64,000 nucleotides of DNA, taken from NCBI GenBank assembly GCA_016713425.1, contig JADJPE010000005.1, positions 3,906,001 through 3,970,000 of the forward strand. Reading direction: 5' to 3'. This stretch comes from Deltaproteobacteria bacterium. Its GTDB lineage: Bacteria > Myxococcota > Kuafuiibacteriia > Kuafuiibacteriales > Kuafuiibacteriaceae. Below are positions 33,794 through 42,172 of the stretch, piece by piece. The position numbers and the translations under genes were made by a program. Positions within the stretch are counted from its first letter, which is position 1. Each line of letters begins with the position of its first letter. Under the pieces are notes generated by a model. That model had not been told where the DNA came from. It worked only from the letters and a program-made list of their open reading frames with translations, and ran no database searches.

Positions 33794-35509
33794 TCAGGAG
33801 GCGCCGCTGCGCTTGCCGAGAACCTCGTAGACCTGAATTGGGTCTGGCTGACCCCTGACTTGCTGGAGGCCAAGTCGTCTGACTTCGAAGAGCTCACGGA
33901 CCCATGCGTACGTGCTCTCGCTCAAGATGACTGTACCCGGTGCCGCGCCCACTTCGAGCCGGGCTGCGACCGAGACGGGTTCACCAAGGGTCAGAAATCC
34001 GCGGTGCCGGGCCGAGCCGATGGCGCCGCTCATGACATGCCCTGTCGAGAGGCCGATGCGAAGAAGTCGCGTCCCAATCCCCGGAAAGCGGGCGATCAAG
34101 GACGCCATGGTTTCACGCATCTGGAGCGCGGCGCCCACTGCGCGCGCCGCGTCGTTTCCATAGGAGAAGGGGGTTCCGAATGTGGCCATGAGGCGCATTC
34201 CGACTTGGCTCTGCAGAGCGCCTCGCTGGCTTTGGATGATCTCGGACATTTCGTCTAAGTAGTGGCTTGCGAATGCGGAGACCACCGGCCCTTCGAGATT
34301 CTCGACGATCGTATTGAATCCCGGGATATCAGCGAAGACGACCGTGGCCGTCTTGTTGTCGAGCGATGTTGAGTGGTCGGCGGCCGGGCGCTGTAAGATC
34401 TGTTCCAGCACGTCGGGGGCATAGAAAGGGGCGAGCGTTTCGCGTGTTTGGCTTAGGTCGCGGTGGGATCTTTGTTTGAGTGCCAGCACGGACAGCTGGG
34501 CGATGGCCGAGAGCGCGTCGACCTCCGATTCGGTGAAGGGGAGATCGGAACGCCCGAGGTATATGACGGCGATGACGTCGTCGACGGCCGTAACCGGCAC
34601 GCAAAGCACCGCTGTATGTCGCGCGTTGTTCGTCCCAAAGCGAAGATCGCTTGAGATGTCTCCGCTCGTCACGAGGAAGTTCTTGCTCACCACCCAATCC
34701 ACGACCGCCATCGAAACATCCGGTTGGGAGGTTGTCCGCTCGCGATTCCGGGCCTCGAGGAGAACCTGGCGTCCGTCCTCGACCCGAAAGAAGGCCGCAA
34801 CATCACCTCTGATCTCTTCCATCGCCAGCGCGAGCAATTCGCGCACGTAGCTCTCGGTGCTCGGGGCCCGCGCCAATGCTGAACTCGCCTTGCAGACCAG
34901 GCCGAGTGCACCGACCGCATTCGCTACGCTCGGCCCATCCGGCGCGGGTGCGACTCCGCGCCGATTGGGCGCCCCGTCCGCCGGGCGGACCGAGTGCGGG
35001 GACATGGTGCCAGTCTCGCGCAGACCCGCCTGCGCCGCCGCCGCGGGCGACGGAGAGGCGGAGACCGCAATTCTGGGCGTCGGAGCGGACTCCTTGGGCA
35101 GCGTGCGGGGGCGCCGGAGTTTCTCGTTGGAGGATCCTGAACGGCTGCTGTCTTCACCCGTCGTGGTTTCATCGAAGGAGTTTCGAGCTCCGCCCGGAAC
35201 GAGCCCCTCCTTGTAGTCGATACGGAAGTTTCCGATTCGCGTCGTGTCCCCTGGACGCAGCACACGCGTGCTGATGCGCTCCCCATTGACCCAAGAGCCG
35301 TTGTGCGAGCCGAGATCTTGAAGCGTTGCCCGGCCATCGAAGTACGTGATCCGGGCGTGGTGTCGACTGACGAGGTCCCCGAGGAGGATGACGTCGTTCG
35401 AGGGTAGGCGGCCGAATGATGTGATTCCCTCGCGCAAAGCGAGGCAGGTTCCGTCGTGGCCAGGCCCGCGCAGCACGATGTAGGCGGATGCCTCTTCGTT
35501 CGCGCCCAC
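33794..35509 (-). CDS. FHA-GAF protein with degenerate class III nucleotide cyclase domain
   Basis: 571 residues from a GTG at 35509. FHA domain at about 15-110 (SFGRLPSN, LVSRHHARITY, DLGSHNGSWVNGERI), with the conserved Arg, Ser, His and Asn that bind phosphothreonine. A Pro/Ser/Ala linker is followed by a GAF domain (about 200-355). The cyclase-like domain covers about 385-565: the first metal Asp is present (FADIPGF, residues 392-398), but the second metal position is Met438 in VGMRLMATFG, where active enzymes have Asp, and the ribose Asn is Ser in GEPVSVAARLE. So catalysis is doubtful; it could be a nucleotide sensor. The adjacent kinase is a plausible phospho-partner. Confidence 0.88.
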   Translation of the reverse strand: MGANEEASAYIVLRGPGHDGTCLALREGITSFGRLPSNDVILLGDLVSRHHARITYFDGRATLQDLGSHNGSWVNGERISTRVLRPGDTTRIGNFRIDYKEGLVPGGARNSFDETTTGEDSSRSGSSNEKLRRPRTLPKESAPTPRIAVSASPSPAAAAQAGLRETGTMSPHSVRPADGAPNRRGVAPAPDGPSVANAVGALGLVCKASSALARAPSTESYVRELLALAMEEIRGDVAAFFRVEDGRQVLLEARNRERTTSQPDVSMAVVDWVVSKNFLVTSGDISSDLRFGTNNARHTAVLCVPVTAVDDVIAVIYLGRSDLPFTESEVDALSAIAQLSVLALKQRSHRDLSQTRETLAPFYAPDVLEQILQRPAADHSTSLDNKTATVVFADIPGFNTIVENLEGPVVSAFASHYLDEMSEIIQSQRGALQSQVGMRLMATFGTPFSYGNDAARAVGAALQMRETMASLIARFPGIGTRLLRIGLSTGHVMSGAIGSARHRGFLTLGEPVSVAARLEVGAAPGTVILSESTYAWVRELFEVRRLGLQQVRGQPDPIQVYEVLGKRSGAS

Positions 35510-35531
35510 GGCAGGATACTTCCAGTCTTCG

Positions 35532-37103
35532 ATGTCGTCGTCCAGTCCTCCAAGCGGACAACCAGGGCCCGCGGCTTTGACATGCCCGTCGTTTCGGAGG
35601 ACTTTGACCTTCGACTTGGCACGGTTGATCTGCTTCCTTGTGGTTGTCGCTCTCCGATGGGCGTACCCTACGTACCTCGCGGCATCGGCCCCGGCATCGG
35701 CCTCATTGGTCGAGCATTCGACCGAGGAAAGTGCGTCGCGAGGTGGTGCCGCAATCGAGTTCTCCGGTTTACGTCGGATTCCTATTCCGCTGGTCTTCTA
35801 CGCGCCCACGAAGCGTCTCGCGGTGCCCATCAATCGAAATCGCGTCGCGGGCTTCATCGACGACCTTTTGCTGGAACACACGGATCTCCGAGTGGTGCTC
35901 GTCGATGACCAAACGGTCGATGATTGCATCGACAATCCTAGTCCCCCGACGAAAGGACGAATGACTTGCCTCGTGGAGGCGGCTCGCGCCGACTACGTTC
36001 CCTATGATCGCGCTGGTAAGCTCCAAGATTGGGCTCGCGCGATACGCGTCCATCCGACCAGCGGGATAGCAGCCCACGACCGCGCGGCGCTCGAACGGGC
36101 GCCGCCCGCACAGCGCGGAAATGGGGAGGCCGATAAGCCGGATGACGTTGAGCGTCGCTTCATGATCGTGGTGGCCATGGTACGGCTGTCCGAGCAGGAA
36201 GATCGCCTGGTGACCTTTCTCGTCGACACGGATCATGCGCTCGAGCACGGCATTCATGCCGCGCGGCTCCGGGGTGCCTACGGCGGGGCGCATATGGAGG
36301 CGCTCGAGGCCTATATCGTGGAGCATGCGGTGATGGCGCAGTCGGATCCGGCGTTGGTCGGGTCGGAGGCCGATGTGCAAGCCGCCTTTCGTCGCTTCTT
36401 CGCCGAAGATCACCGCCTCGTCGAAGTCTTTCGACGCGCCCGCCACTGGTGGGCGTTTGGGCGAGCCGAGTTCTCGACGGACGTCGAAGGGGTCAATATT
36501 CTGCTCGATCATCGGCCGGTTGGGTTGACTCTGCGCGGGCTCAACCGGCTCACACGGCTCGTCCCGGGATCGCATCGCCTGCAATTCGAGCATCCGGATT
36601 TCGTGCCCTTGACGATGGTGATCGAGGTCGAGAGTGATCGAACGACGTCCGTCGCGATCGCCCTCGCTCGACGACCTAACGTCGAAGCACAGATTGGTCG
36701 CCAAGCCACTTTGTGGGGTGGTCTTGCGCTCACGGTGGGCGGCACGGCCTTCGCGCTGTGGCAGCTTGCCCGGACGCCCTCGACCCGCGTCCTGTGCCTG
36801 CATGGCGCTCAGGGGGACTCGAGTTGCGGGGGCAGCGCTGAGTTTCTGCGTGCTGGGCAGCCTGCGAACCCCGGGCCAGTCGACGACCCGAACGGCTCAG
36901 GGATCATGCTGGCGCCCTTCGGTCTGGGCGTCGCCAGCGGCGGGCTTGCCATGGCTTCCGGAACGCTTCTTCTTGGCGATGACACCGAGTTTCCATGGGT
37001 TCAGATTGCATCGGGGGTTACGGTGGGCGTCGCAACATACCTGCTCAGCGCCCTGCTGAATGGGCAGAACGCGATCGACGCCAGCTATCGAGCCCGACCT
37101 TGA
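35532..37103 (+). CDS. PEGA-domain membrane protein, unknown function
   Basis: Up to 523 residues. A hydrophobic leader (about 28-50, LARLICFLVVVALRWAYPTYLA) suggests export. The central part is poorly matched to known families; an HPTSGIAAHDRAA region and ERRFMIVVAMVRLSEQEDRLVTFLVDTDHALEHG hint at a globular alpha/beta fold. Near 315-375 is a PEGA-like repeat (GVNILLDHRPVGLTLRGLNRLTRLVPGSHRLQFEHPDFVPLTM), followed by membrane segments near 395-415 and 455-515. PEGA modules are extracytoplasmic binding domains on myxobacterial kinases and surface proteins. The start is not clear; it is divergent from the FHA protein with only 22 bases between them. Confidence 0.65.
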   Translation: MSSSSPPSGQPGPAALTCPSFRRTLTFDLARLICFLVVVALRWAYPTYLAASAPASASLVEHSTEESASRGGAAIEFSGLRRIPIPLVFYAPTKRLAVPINRNRVAGFIDDLLLEHTDLRVVLVDDQTVDDCIDNPSPPTKGRMTCLVEAARADYVPYDRAGKLQDWARAIRVHPTSGIAAHDRAALERAPPAQRGNGEADKPDDVERRFMIVVAMVRLSEQEDRLVTFLVDTDHALEHGIHAARLRGAYGGAHMEALEAYIVEHAVMAQSDPALVGSEADVQAAFRRFFAEDHRLVEVFRRARHWWAFGRAEFSTDVEGVNILLDHRPVGLTLRGLNRLTRLVPGSHRLQFEHPDFVPLTMVIEVESDRTTSVAIALARRPNVEAQIGRQATLWGGLALTVGGTAFALWQLARTPSTRVLCLHGAQGDSSCGGSAEFLRAGQPANPGPVDDPNGSGIMLAPFGLGVASGGLAMASGTLLLGDDTEFPWVQIASGVTVGVATYLLSALLNGQNAIDASYRARP

Positions 37104-37153
37104 AGCACATCGAGCGTTGACTTCGATGGGACTCCGCGCCACCGCTGATCGTC

Positions 37154-38176
37154 GTGAGGACCAGCGGTTCGTCAGGAGGTCTTCGATGCGCGCTCGTGCT
37201 TCTGCCGGTCTGCCCTGCCTTGTGTTTGGCGGCGACCGGACCCGGTTCCCAGCCCGATGAGCGCGACCAGGCGGCCGCGATCGAGGCCCTCGCGGCGGCA
37301 TGCGCATGGCCCGAGCCGCCGAGTCTCGAACCGCAATATCTTCTCGAGCGATCTCCGCCGCCGGGTTCGCTTTCGCGGATCGTGACGGTCGCTCCGTCGG
37401 TCACCGAACTCCTCTTCGCGATCGACGCAGGCGACCGTGTTGTCGGCGTTTCGAGATTCGACGACTATCCGCCTGCGACTCGTTCGCTTCCGAAGGTCGG
37501 AGGCTTCTTGGACCCGAGCGTCGAAGCGGTGGTTGGCCTGGCGCCAAGCCTTGTGATCGGCGTGCCAAATGCCGGAAATCGTGTCGCTCTCGAGCGCATG
37601 GCCGCGCTCGGTGTTCCGGTGCTCGTGGTCCCCGGCAACACATTGGCCGATGTCTTCCATGCCACCCGCACCGTCGGGGCGCTATTCGGCGCAGGACACG
37701 CACGCCGCGCGGCAAAGCTCTGCCAGGACATCGGCGAAACTCTGCGCACGCTGCGCGCGCGCGCGCCGAAAAGTCGCCGTCCCCGGGTTGCGGTGGTTTA
37801 CGGGACTGGGCCGCTCGTACTTGGCGGAAGGAATAGTTTCGCCGGGGCCTTGGTCGAAGCGCTCGGCGGCGTGAACGTGGCGGGCTCCGGGCCTCCCTAT
37901 GCGCAGTTTTCCATCGAATCGCTGCTCATGGCTTCGCCCGACCTCATCATCGACGTCGTCGAGGCCCACGCGGAATCTTACCGCGGTGCGGACACCGGCG
38001 ATCAGGCAACTCACGGCAGCGGCCATTCACCGATCTTCGCAGCGTGGCCTGCGCTGAGAGAGACGCGCGTTCGCCGCATGCCTCTTGGTGCGCTCCTGCG
38101 ACCGAGTCCTCGCCTCGTTCCGGCGATCAAGCTGTTGTTCGACGCCCTGTATGAAGATCCCGAGCCGTCCGATTGA
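37154..38176 (+). CDS. BtuF-like helical-backbone metal/cobalamin-binding protein
   Basis: 340 residues from a GTG at 37154; an internal GTG at 37196, 16 bases after AGGAGG, is a possible alternative start. Signal peptide (VLLPVCPALCLA). The body follows the TroA/BtuF fold: RIVTVAPSVTELLFAIDAGDRVVGVSRFDDYPPATRSLPKVGGFLDPSVEAVVGLAPSLVIG, a long helix, VVYGTGPLVLGGRNSFAGALVEALGGVNV, and SPDLIIDV. Such proteins deliver cobalamin, heme or siderophore to an ABC importer. No permease or ATPase lies beside it, so it may act alone or be an orphan component. The order and conserved blocks are good. Confidence 0.85.
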   Translation: MRTSGSSGGLRCALVLLPVCPALCLAATGPGSQPDERDQAAAIEALAAACAWPEPPSLEPQYLLERSPPPGSLSRIVTVAPSVTELLFAIDAGDRVVGVSRFDDYPPATRSLPKVGGFLDPSVEAVVGLAPSLVIGVPNAGNRVALERMAALGVPVLVVPGNTLADVFHATRTVGALFGAGHARRAAKLCQDIGETLRTLRARAPKSRRPRVAVVYGTGPLVLGGRNSFAGALVEALGGVNVAGSGPPYAQFSIESLLMASPDLIIDVVEAHAESYRGADTGDQATHGSGHSPIFAAWPALRETRVRRMPLGALLRPSPRLVPAIKLLFDALYEDPEPSD

Positions 38177-38199
38177 GCGACACACTCGTTCGCCATGGG

Positions 38200-38247
38200 C
38201 ATCCAAGCATCTGAGCATCTGAGCATCTAAGCATCTGAGCATTTAAG
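38200..38247. repeat. 8-base tandem repeat between convergent genes
   Basis: Six units of CATCTGAG (with CATCCAAG, CATCTAAG and CATTTAAG variants) run from 38200 to 38247, one base before the stop codon of the reverse-strand beta-helix gene. They fill most of the 72-base gap to the BtuF-like gene. Confidence 0.85.
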
Positions 38248-38248
38248 C

Positions 38249-40009
38249 TTAGTCGTTGGGGGCCAGATCGATCGCAAAAGCGTCCAGCACCGGCGCGTCG
38301 AACGAGCGTCCGCGAAGGGAGACTCGATAGCGGAAATAGCGACCGTTTCGCGTCGGGTCGAGTTGGGCAGAGAGCGCATCGACCCAGGTGTCGAAGGGAC
38401 CTTCGGGGTCCGGTGAACCAGACAGCAAGACCTCGATGGAGGTATCGAGTGGGCGCTCGAATCGGCTGTCGACGAGCCGTGGCACGAGCCCTACCGCTGA
38501 GGCGCCGCGATCGAAAACGCGTGATTCGATCCACCCTTGCGTTCGGTTGCCAAGGTCAGGCTCATTCAGTGGGCTTGTCGGAGGACCGAGTTGAAAGACG
38601 CGCCCCGGTTCTTCTCCGTGTCCCGCAGAAAGGGCGCTATCGATCCCTGAGGCGCTCACGACCGTCACGGTGACGTCTCCGCCTCGACTGCCACTTCCTG
38701 GTCGACACTCGTCGCTTTCGGCTCTGTCGCCGTCTCCACCCTCGACGACAGCGTTCGTGTCCGCGACCATCGTCTCTGAGACAATCTCGACTTCTCCGCC
38801 GCCACCGCATGCGGCCGAACCGCCGTGAAGCGACGCGTCCCTCCCGAGCTCAAGCCTCTTCGCCGCCATGATCCGCATCGATCCTCCGAGCGTTTTTCCG
38901 AAACCCCCTTCCATGCGAGCGGCTGCTTCGAGGACGACCCGTCCGGCCTCGGCGCGGATGCCGCCTCCGATCGTACCGGCGCCCCCGGCGATGGTCGCTT
39001 CGGCGCCGACGACCAGGACGTCCGGTGCGATGACGTGCACGCTTGTGCCGCTGTGCTCGGCGTCGAAAGGGGGACCGAGGCGTGACCTTTCTCCAAACAC
39101 GACCGTCGGGGCCAAGATCTCGATCGCGCCCCCGGACACGGCCTGGGCGGCGAACTCGGTGTCCGTGGTCGCCAGGTCAGACATGGCCGTGTCGGGCCCG
39201 AACTCGACCGCGAAATCGCTTGTGAGACGTACGGAACCGGGCGTGCCGCCCGGCTGTGCTGCGGTCATGACTCGGCCCACCGGCGATTCGATCGAGATCC
39301 GACCGTAGGTCTCGATGGCGATCTCGCCGCCCTGTTGACCGTTGAGGGCGTAAGCCACCACCGAACCCGCGATCGACGCTGCACCGCGACCGATGAGGCG
39401 GATGTCAGAGGCTCGATTCGGATGCTCGGGCCACGTTTCCACGCGTCCGGTGACGGCGATCTGGCTGTCCTCGTGCGCGATCGCGAGAAGGACCGGACCG
39501 CTGCTCCGGATGAGTCCAGGCACTTCGATGGAGCCCTCAGCCATGATTGTGATCCCCCCGGAGCCCGCCGTAAGCACGCCGGCGATGCGCACGGGTCCCG
39601 CGATTCGTAGCTCCACGGAGTCGGGTGCGTGGAATGTCGCACCATCGCTGAGCGTGAACGCGGAGGCCTGTACGAGACCGTTCAGCTCAATGTCGTCGTC
39701 GATCTGAGTTGCTTCGATGGCATCTCTCTCTGCGGCGAGGATTCTTTGAACTGGAAGCGTCGCCGCGCCACGATTCACGTCGACGATGGCACCACTGGTC
39801 GAGTCAATGAGGTTCGTGTTGTCGAAGTCCTCGCGAAGCTGGAGGCGAAGCTCGGGACGCCCGGACCCGCCCGAAGCGCTCGCGTCCAGAACGGCGGTTC
39901 CAGCGTCGGCATCACTCGGCGGCTCGTCGTTGACTTGAGCCTTGCTCCCCACGCCGCATGCGTGCCCCAAGAGCAGCGCGAGCAGGGCACAAAAGCGGGT
40001 CCACGGCAT
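38249..40009 (-). CDS. Lipoprotein with right-handed beta-helix-like repeats
   Basis: 586 residues. Signal peptide ends in LGHAC, so Cys18 is probably lipidated. From about residue 85 to 440 the sequence alternates short hydrophobic strands with Gly/Ala turns (SVELRIAGPVRIAGVLTAGSGGITIMAEGSIEVPGL..., AGRVVLEAAARMEGG...), resembling the parallel beta-helix of filamentous adhesins. The C-terminal ~90 residues (NRTQGWIESRVFD...RGRSFDAPVLDAFAIDL) form a separate globular part. It is likely surface-anchored, perhaps an adhesin or polysaccharide-binding protein; no catalytic motif seen. It is divergent from the M50 protease across a spacer with possible operators. Confidence 0.7.
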   Translation of the reverse strand: MPWTRFCALLALLLGHACGVGSKAQVNDEPPSDADAGTAVLDASASGGSGRPELRLQLREDFDNTNLIDSTSGAIVDVNRGAATLPVQRILAAERDAIEATQIDDDIELNGLVQASAFTLSDGATFHAPDSVELRIAGPVRIAGVLTAGSGGITIMAEGSIEVPGLIRSSGPVLLAIAHEDSQIAVTGRVETWPEHPNRASDIRLIGRGAASIAGSVVAYALNGQQGGEIAIETYGRISIESPVGRVMTAAQPGGTPGSVRLTSDFAVEFGPDTAMSDLATTDTEFAAQAVSGGAIEILAPTVVFGERSRLGPPFDAEHSGTSVHVIAPDVLVVGAEATIAGGAGTIGGGIRAEAGRVVLEAAARMEGGFGKTLGGSMRIMAAKRLELGRDASLHGGSAACGGGGEVEIVSETMVADTNAVVEGGDGDRAESDECRPGSGSRGGDVTVTVVSASGIDSALSAGHGEEPGRVFQLGPPTSPLNEPDLGNRTQGWIESRVFDRGASAVGLVPRLVDSRFERPLDTSIEVLLSGSPDPEGPFDTWVDALSAQLDPTRNGRYFRYRVSLRGRSFDAPVLDAFAIDLAPND

Positions 40010-40065
40010 TGTTGCCCTCTATACCTTGTCTCGCCTCAAACGGGTGGGCGCCGTCATTCACGGCA

Positions 40066-40131
40066 GATAAACCCTTATTCAGTCACGGTCGATTCTGCAC
40101 AGCGGGCCGACTGTGCGTGATAACCCTTATC
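40066..40131. promoter_or_regulatory. Pair of GATAA-type dyads in a divergent promoter region
   Basis: In the 194-base spacer between the beta-helix lipoprotein and the M50 protease, GATAACCCTTATC (40119-40131) is a perfect 13-base dyad. A near copy GATAAACCCTTATT lies 53 bases upstream (40066-40079). Between them GCACAG and CTGTGC (40097-40102, 40111-40116) could form a hairpin. The element TTGACC at 40132 abuts the second dyad. A repressor or activator operator pair is a reasonable guess. Confidence 0.4.
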
Positions 40132-40203
40132 TTGACCGCCGCTTTTTGGGTGTCGCGAACGCTCCGGATTGCCGCGGGCTGCGCGGCGGTTACTGTCGAA
40201 CGC

Positions 40204-41187
40204 ATGTTCGGCTCGCTTCGCATTGGGACAGTCCGCGGAATTCCCATACGGCTTCACTTCACGCTGTTGGTGGTTGGGTTCTTGATGCTGTTCCGATTTG
40301 GTTGGCTTGGGATCCCGGCTGGCTTTCTTCTCTTTGGTTCTGTTCTCCTTCACGAGCTCGGACATTCGCTGGTTGCGCAACGATTTGGCCTTCGCATCGG
40401 CGGCATCGACCTCCATCTCCTCGGCGGTGTGGCGTTGATGAAGGACATGCCGAAAAATCCCGCGCAAGAAATCGCGATCGCCGTTGCTGGGCCGATCGTC
40501 TCGCTGGTGCTTGGCCTCGTCCTTCTCATCCCTTCGCACTTCTTCGGGGCTGATTTCGCCTTCGCGCGGCCGCAGCTCGCGGACCTTGTGGGTTACGCGG
40601 CAGCCGCGAATCTGGTGATGGCCGTGTTCAACATGATTCCGGCGTTTCCTATGGACGGGGGCCGGGTGCTGAGAGCGGCGTTGACGACGAAGTTTGGGCT
40701 GCTCGATGCCACCCGCAAAGCGGGTCGGGTGTCCCGTGTCTTTGCCGGGATCTTCATCCTGTCTGGCCTCTTTGGCGGTGGAATGACGCTTGCGCTGATT
40801 GGCGTTCTCGTCTGGATCATGGTTGGCGCCGAGGAGCGAGCGGCCGCCGCTTGGGTCGCGCATCGTGCCCAGAGCGTCGAGATGGCCGGGGAGCCGCGCC
40901 TCGATTCCCAATTCGTGACGCCCCTGAACTTCCATGGTTGGCGTGGTCGCCCGAACCCTTCGAGGGCCGAGGGCGCTGGGTCGCGTGCCTGGTCGTCCGA
41001 CGAGCCTGGCGTGGGCTCCTCGTCGTCGGCGCGCAACGGGCCGATCATCGATCTCGGGCCAGATTCTGATCGCAGCGACGGGCCCGACATGAACCGGGAT
41101 CGTTCCGGAGGATTTCATGGTGGTCATGGGTCGACCCGGCGTACCAGTGTCTCGGGCCGCTGGACGGTTTTCGTTGTGCGACGGTAG
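40204..41187 (+). CDS. Site-2 protease, M50 family (membrane metalloprotease)
   Basis: 327 residues from the ATG at 40204. Zinc-site motif HELGH at residues 50-54 in a membrane segment and the second catalytic motif NMIPAFPMDGGR starting at Asn143 (Asp151 is the third zinc ligand), with four to six hydrophobic segments. This is the short M50 type (SpoIVFB-like), without a PDZ domain; a CBS domain is absent. After the membrane core the C-terminal ~100 residues are hydrophilic and rich in Ser, Gly, Arg and Asp. It cleaves within membranes, for example anti-sigma factors; no obvious substrate gene neighbours it. Confidence 0.88.
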   Translation: MFGSLRIGTVRGIPIRLHFTLLVVGFLMLFRFGWLGIPAGFLLFGSVLLHELGHSLVAQRFGLRIGGIDLHLLGGVALMKDMPKNPAQEIAIAVAGPIVSLVLGLVLLIPSHFFGADFAFARPQLADLVGYAAAANLVMAVFNMIPAFPMDGGRVLRAALTTKFGLLDATRKAGRVSRVFAGIFILSGLFGGGMTLALIGVLVWIMVGAEERAAAAWVAHRAQSVEMAGEPRLDSQFVTPLNFHGWRGRPNPSRAEGAGSRAWSSDEPGVGSSSSARNGPIIDLGPDSDRSDGPDMNRDRSGGFHGGHGSTRRTSVSGRWTVFVVRR

Positions 41188-41229
41188 CGGCCGTCGTGGC
41201 GCGTGGTGAGACGGCCGATGTCGACGGGC

Positions 41230-42012
41230 TCATGGGCTCCTGTGGATCACCTCGACACCGGGTGGGGGTGTGAAGTGGAAGTCCTCGGCCTTGAGGCCGC
41301 GATTGAGCTTCGCATTCGTGAACCGGAAGTGGTTCTTGTTGCCTGAGGTTTCAAACAGGATGGACTCGGTCACCTCACCACCCCCAGGCGCGACAATCAG
41401 GACGAGTCGAGCGTAGGTTGCGTCCTGCTTCGGAATGAGTTCGAGCGCCTTCGCGTTCGCGGGCGCTTCAAACATCGCTGCGTTCGCGAGCGAAACTTTG
41501 AAGCTGTCCGTCAATTTGCCTTCGCCCCAGAGGAAGCTGACGGAGTTGCTCAGCTTGGACATTTCGAAATCCCGGTCGACGAAGACCTGTCCCTCTTCCT
41601 CGTCGTATACGAACAGCTGCTTTCCGTCAGCGACCCAGAGCTTGGGCGCGGGACTCTTATAGGTCCAACGCATCATGCCCGGCTTCTTGAGCATGAGCTG
41701 CCCACGTGACTCTGACGTTCGGCTGAGCGCGACTCGGGTGTACGTCTGGATGAAGTCCGCCGTGTAGTCTTCCATGCGGTCGTAGTAGGCTTGGATGTCG
41801 GCCACCAGCCGATCGACTTCTCGTTGTGGGTCATCGCCGGCTCTTGCCGGCGCCTTTGGCGGCGCCTTTGCCGGAGCTTTCGCTGGGTCCTTTGCTGGGG
41901 CGGATGCCTTGGTGGGCGGCTTGCTCGTCGAGGGGTGGCTGTCGTGCGGCTTCGGTGCGCTTGCGACGCCCCCGATGAGCCATGAACATCCAAGAAAGAT
42001 CCAATGCTTCAT
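41230..42012 (-). CDS. lolA: LolA outer-membrane lipoprotein carrier
   Basis: 260 residues with a signal peptide (about 1-19), then an Ala/Pro/Lys-rich linker (PAKAPAKAPPKAPAR) not present in E. coli LolA, and the LolA core from about 65: YTADFIQTYTRVALSRTSESRGQLMLKKPGMMRWTYKSPAPKLWVADGKQLFVYDEEEGQVFVDRDF. LolA binds lipoproteins released from the inner membrane and carries them through the periplasm; the many lipoproteins coded in this window are likely cargo. Divergent from ftsK (160-base spacer). Confidence 0.9.
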   Translation of the reverse strand: MKHWIFLGCSWLIGGVASAPKPHDSHPSTSKPPTKASAPAKDPAKAPAKAPPKAPARAGDDPQREVDRLVADIQAYYDRMEDYTADFIQTYTRVALSRTSESRGQLMLKKPGMMRWTYKSPAPKLWVADGKQLFVYDEEEGQVFVDRDFEMSKLSNSVSFLWGEGKLTDSFKVSLANAAMFEAPANAKALELIPKQDATYARLVLIVAPGGGEVTESILFETSGNKNHFRFTNAKLNRGLKAEDFHFTPPPGVEVIHRSP

Positions 42013-42172
42013 CTGTTGTGGTGCCTCTCGGCTTTGAGACGACGACCATCAGCTCCTAATCAAGGCCAATTTCGCACCGATCGTTCGCTAAGGGTTTCTG
42101 GCGGAGTGCGGCGCAAAAGTTTGACGATGGTTCGGGCACCCTCCAATCTCATGCCCATCGGACCGAGGCATC

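Noticed and set aside
42121..42149. Sigma-70-like promoter (TTGACG, 17-base gap, CAATCT) before ftsK
   Set aside because: The -35 element is good but the -10 element matches only two of six bases; not reliable.
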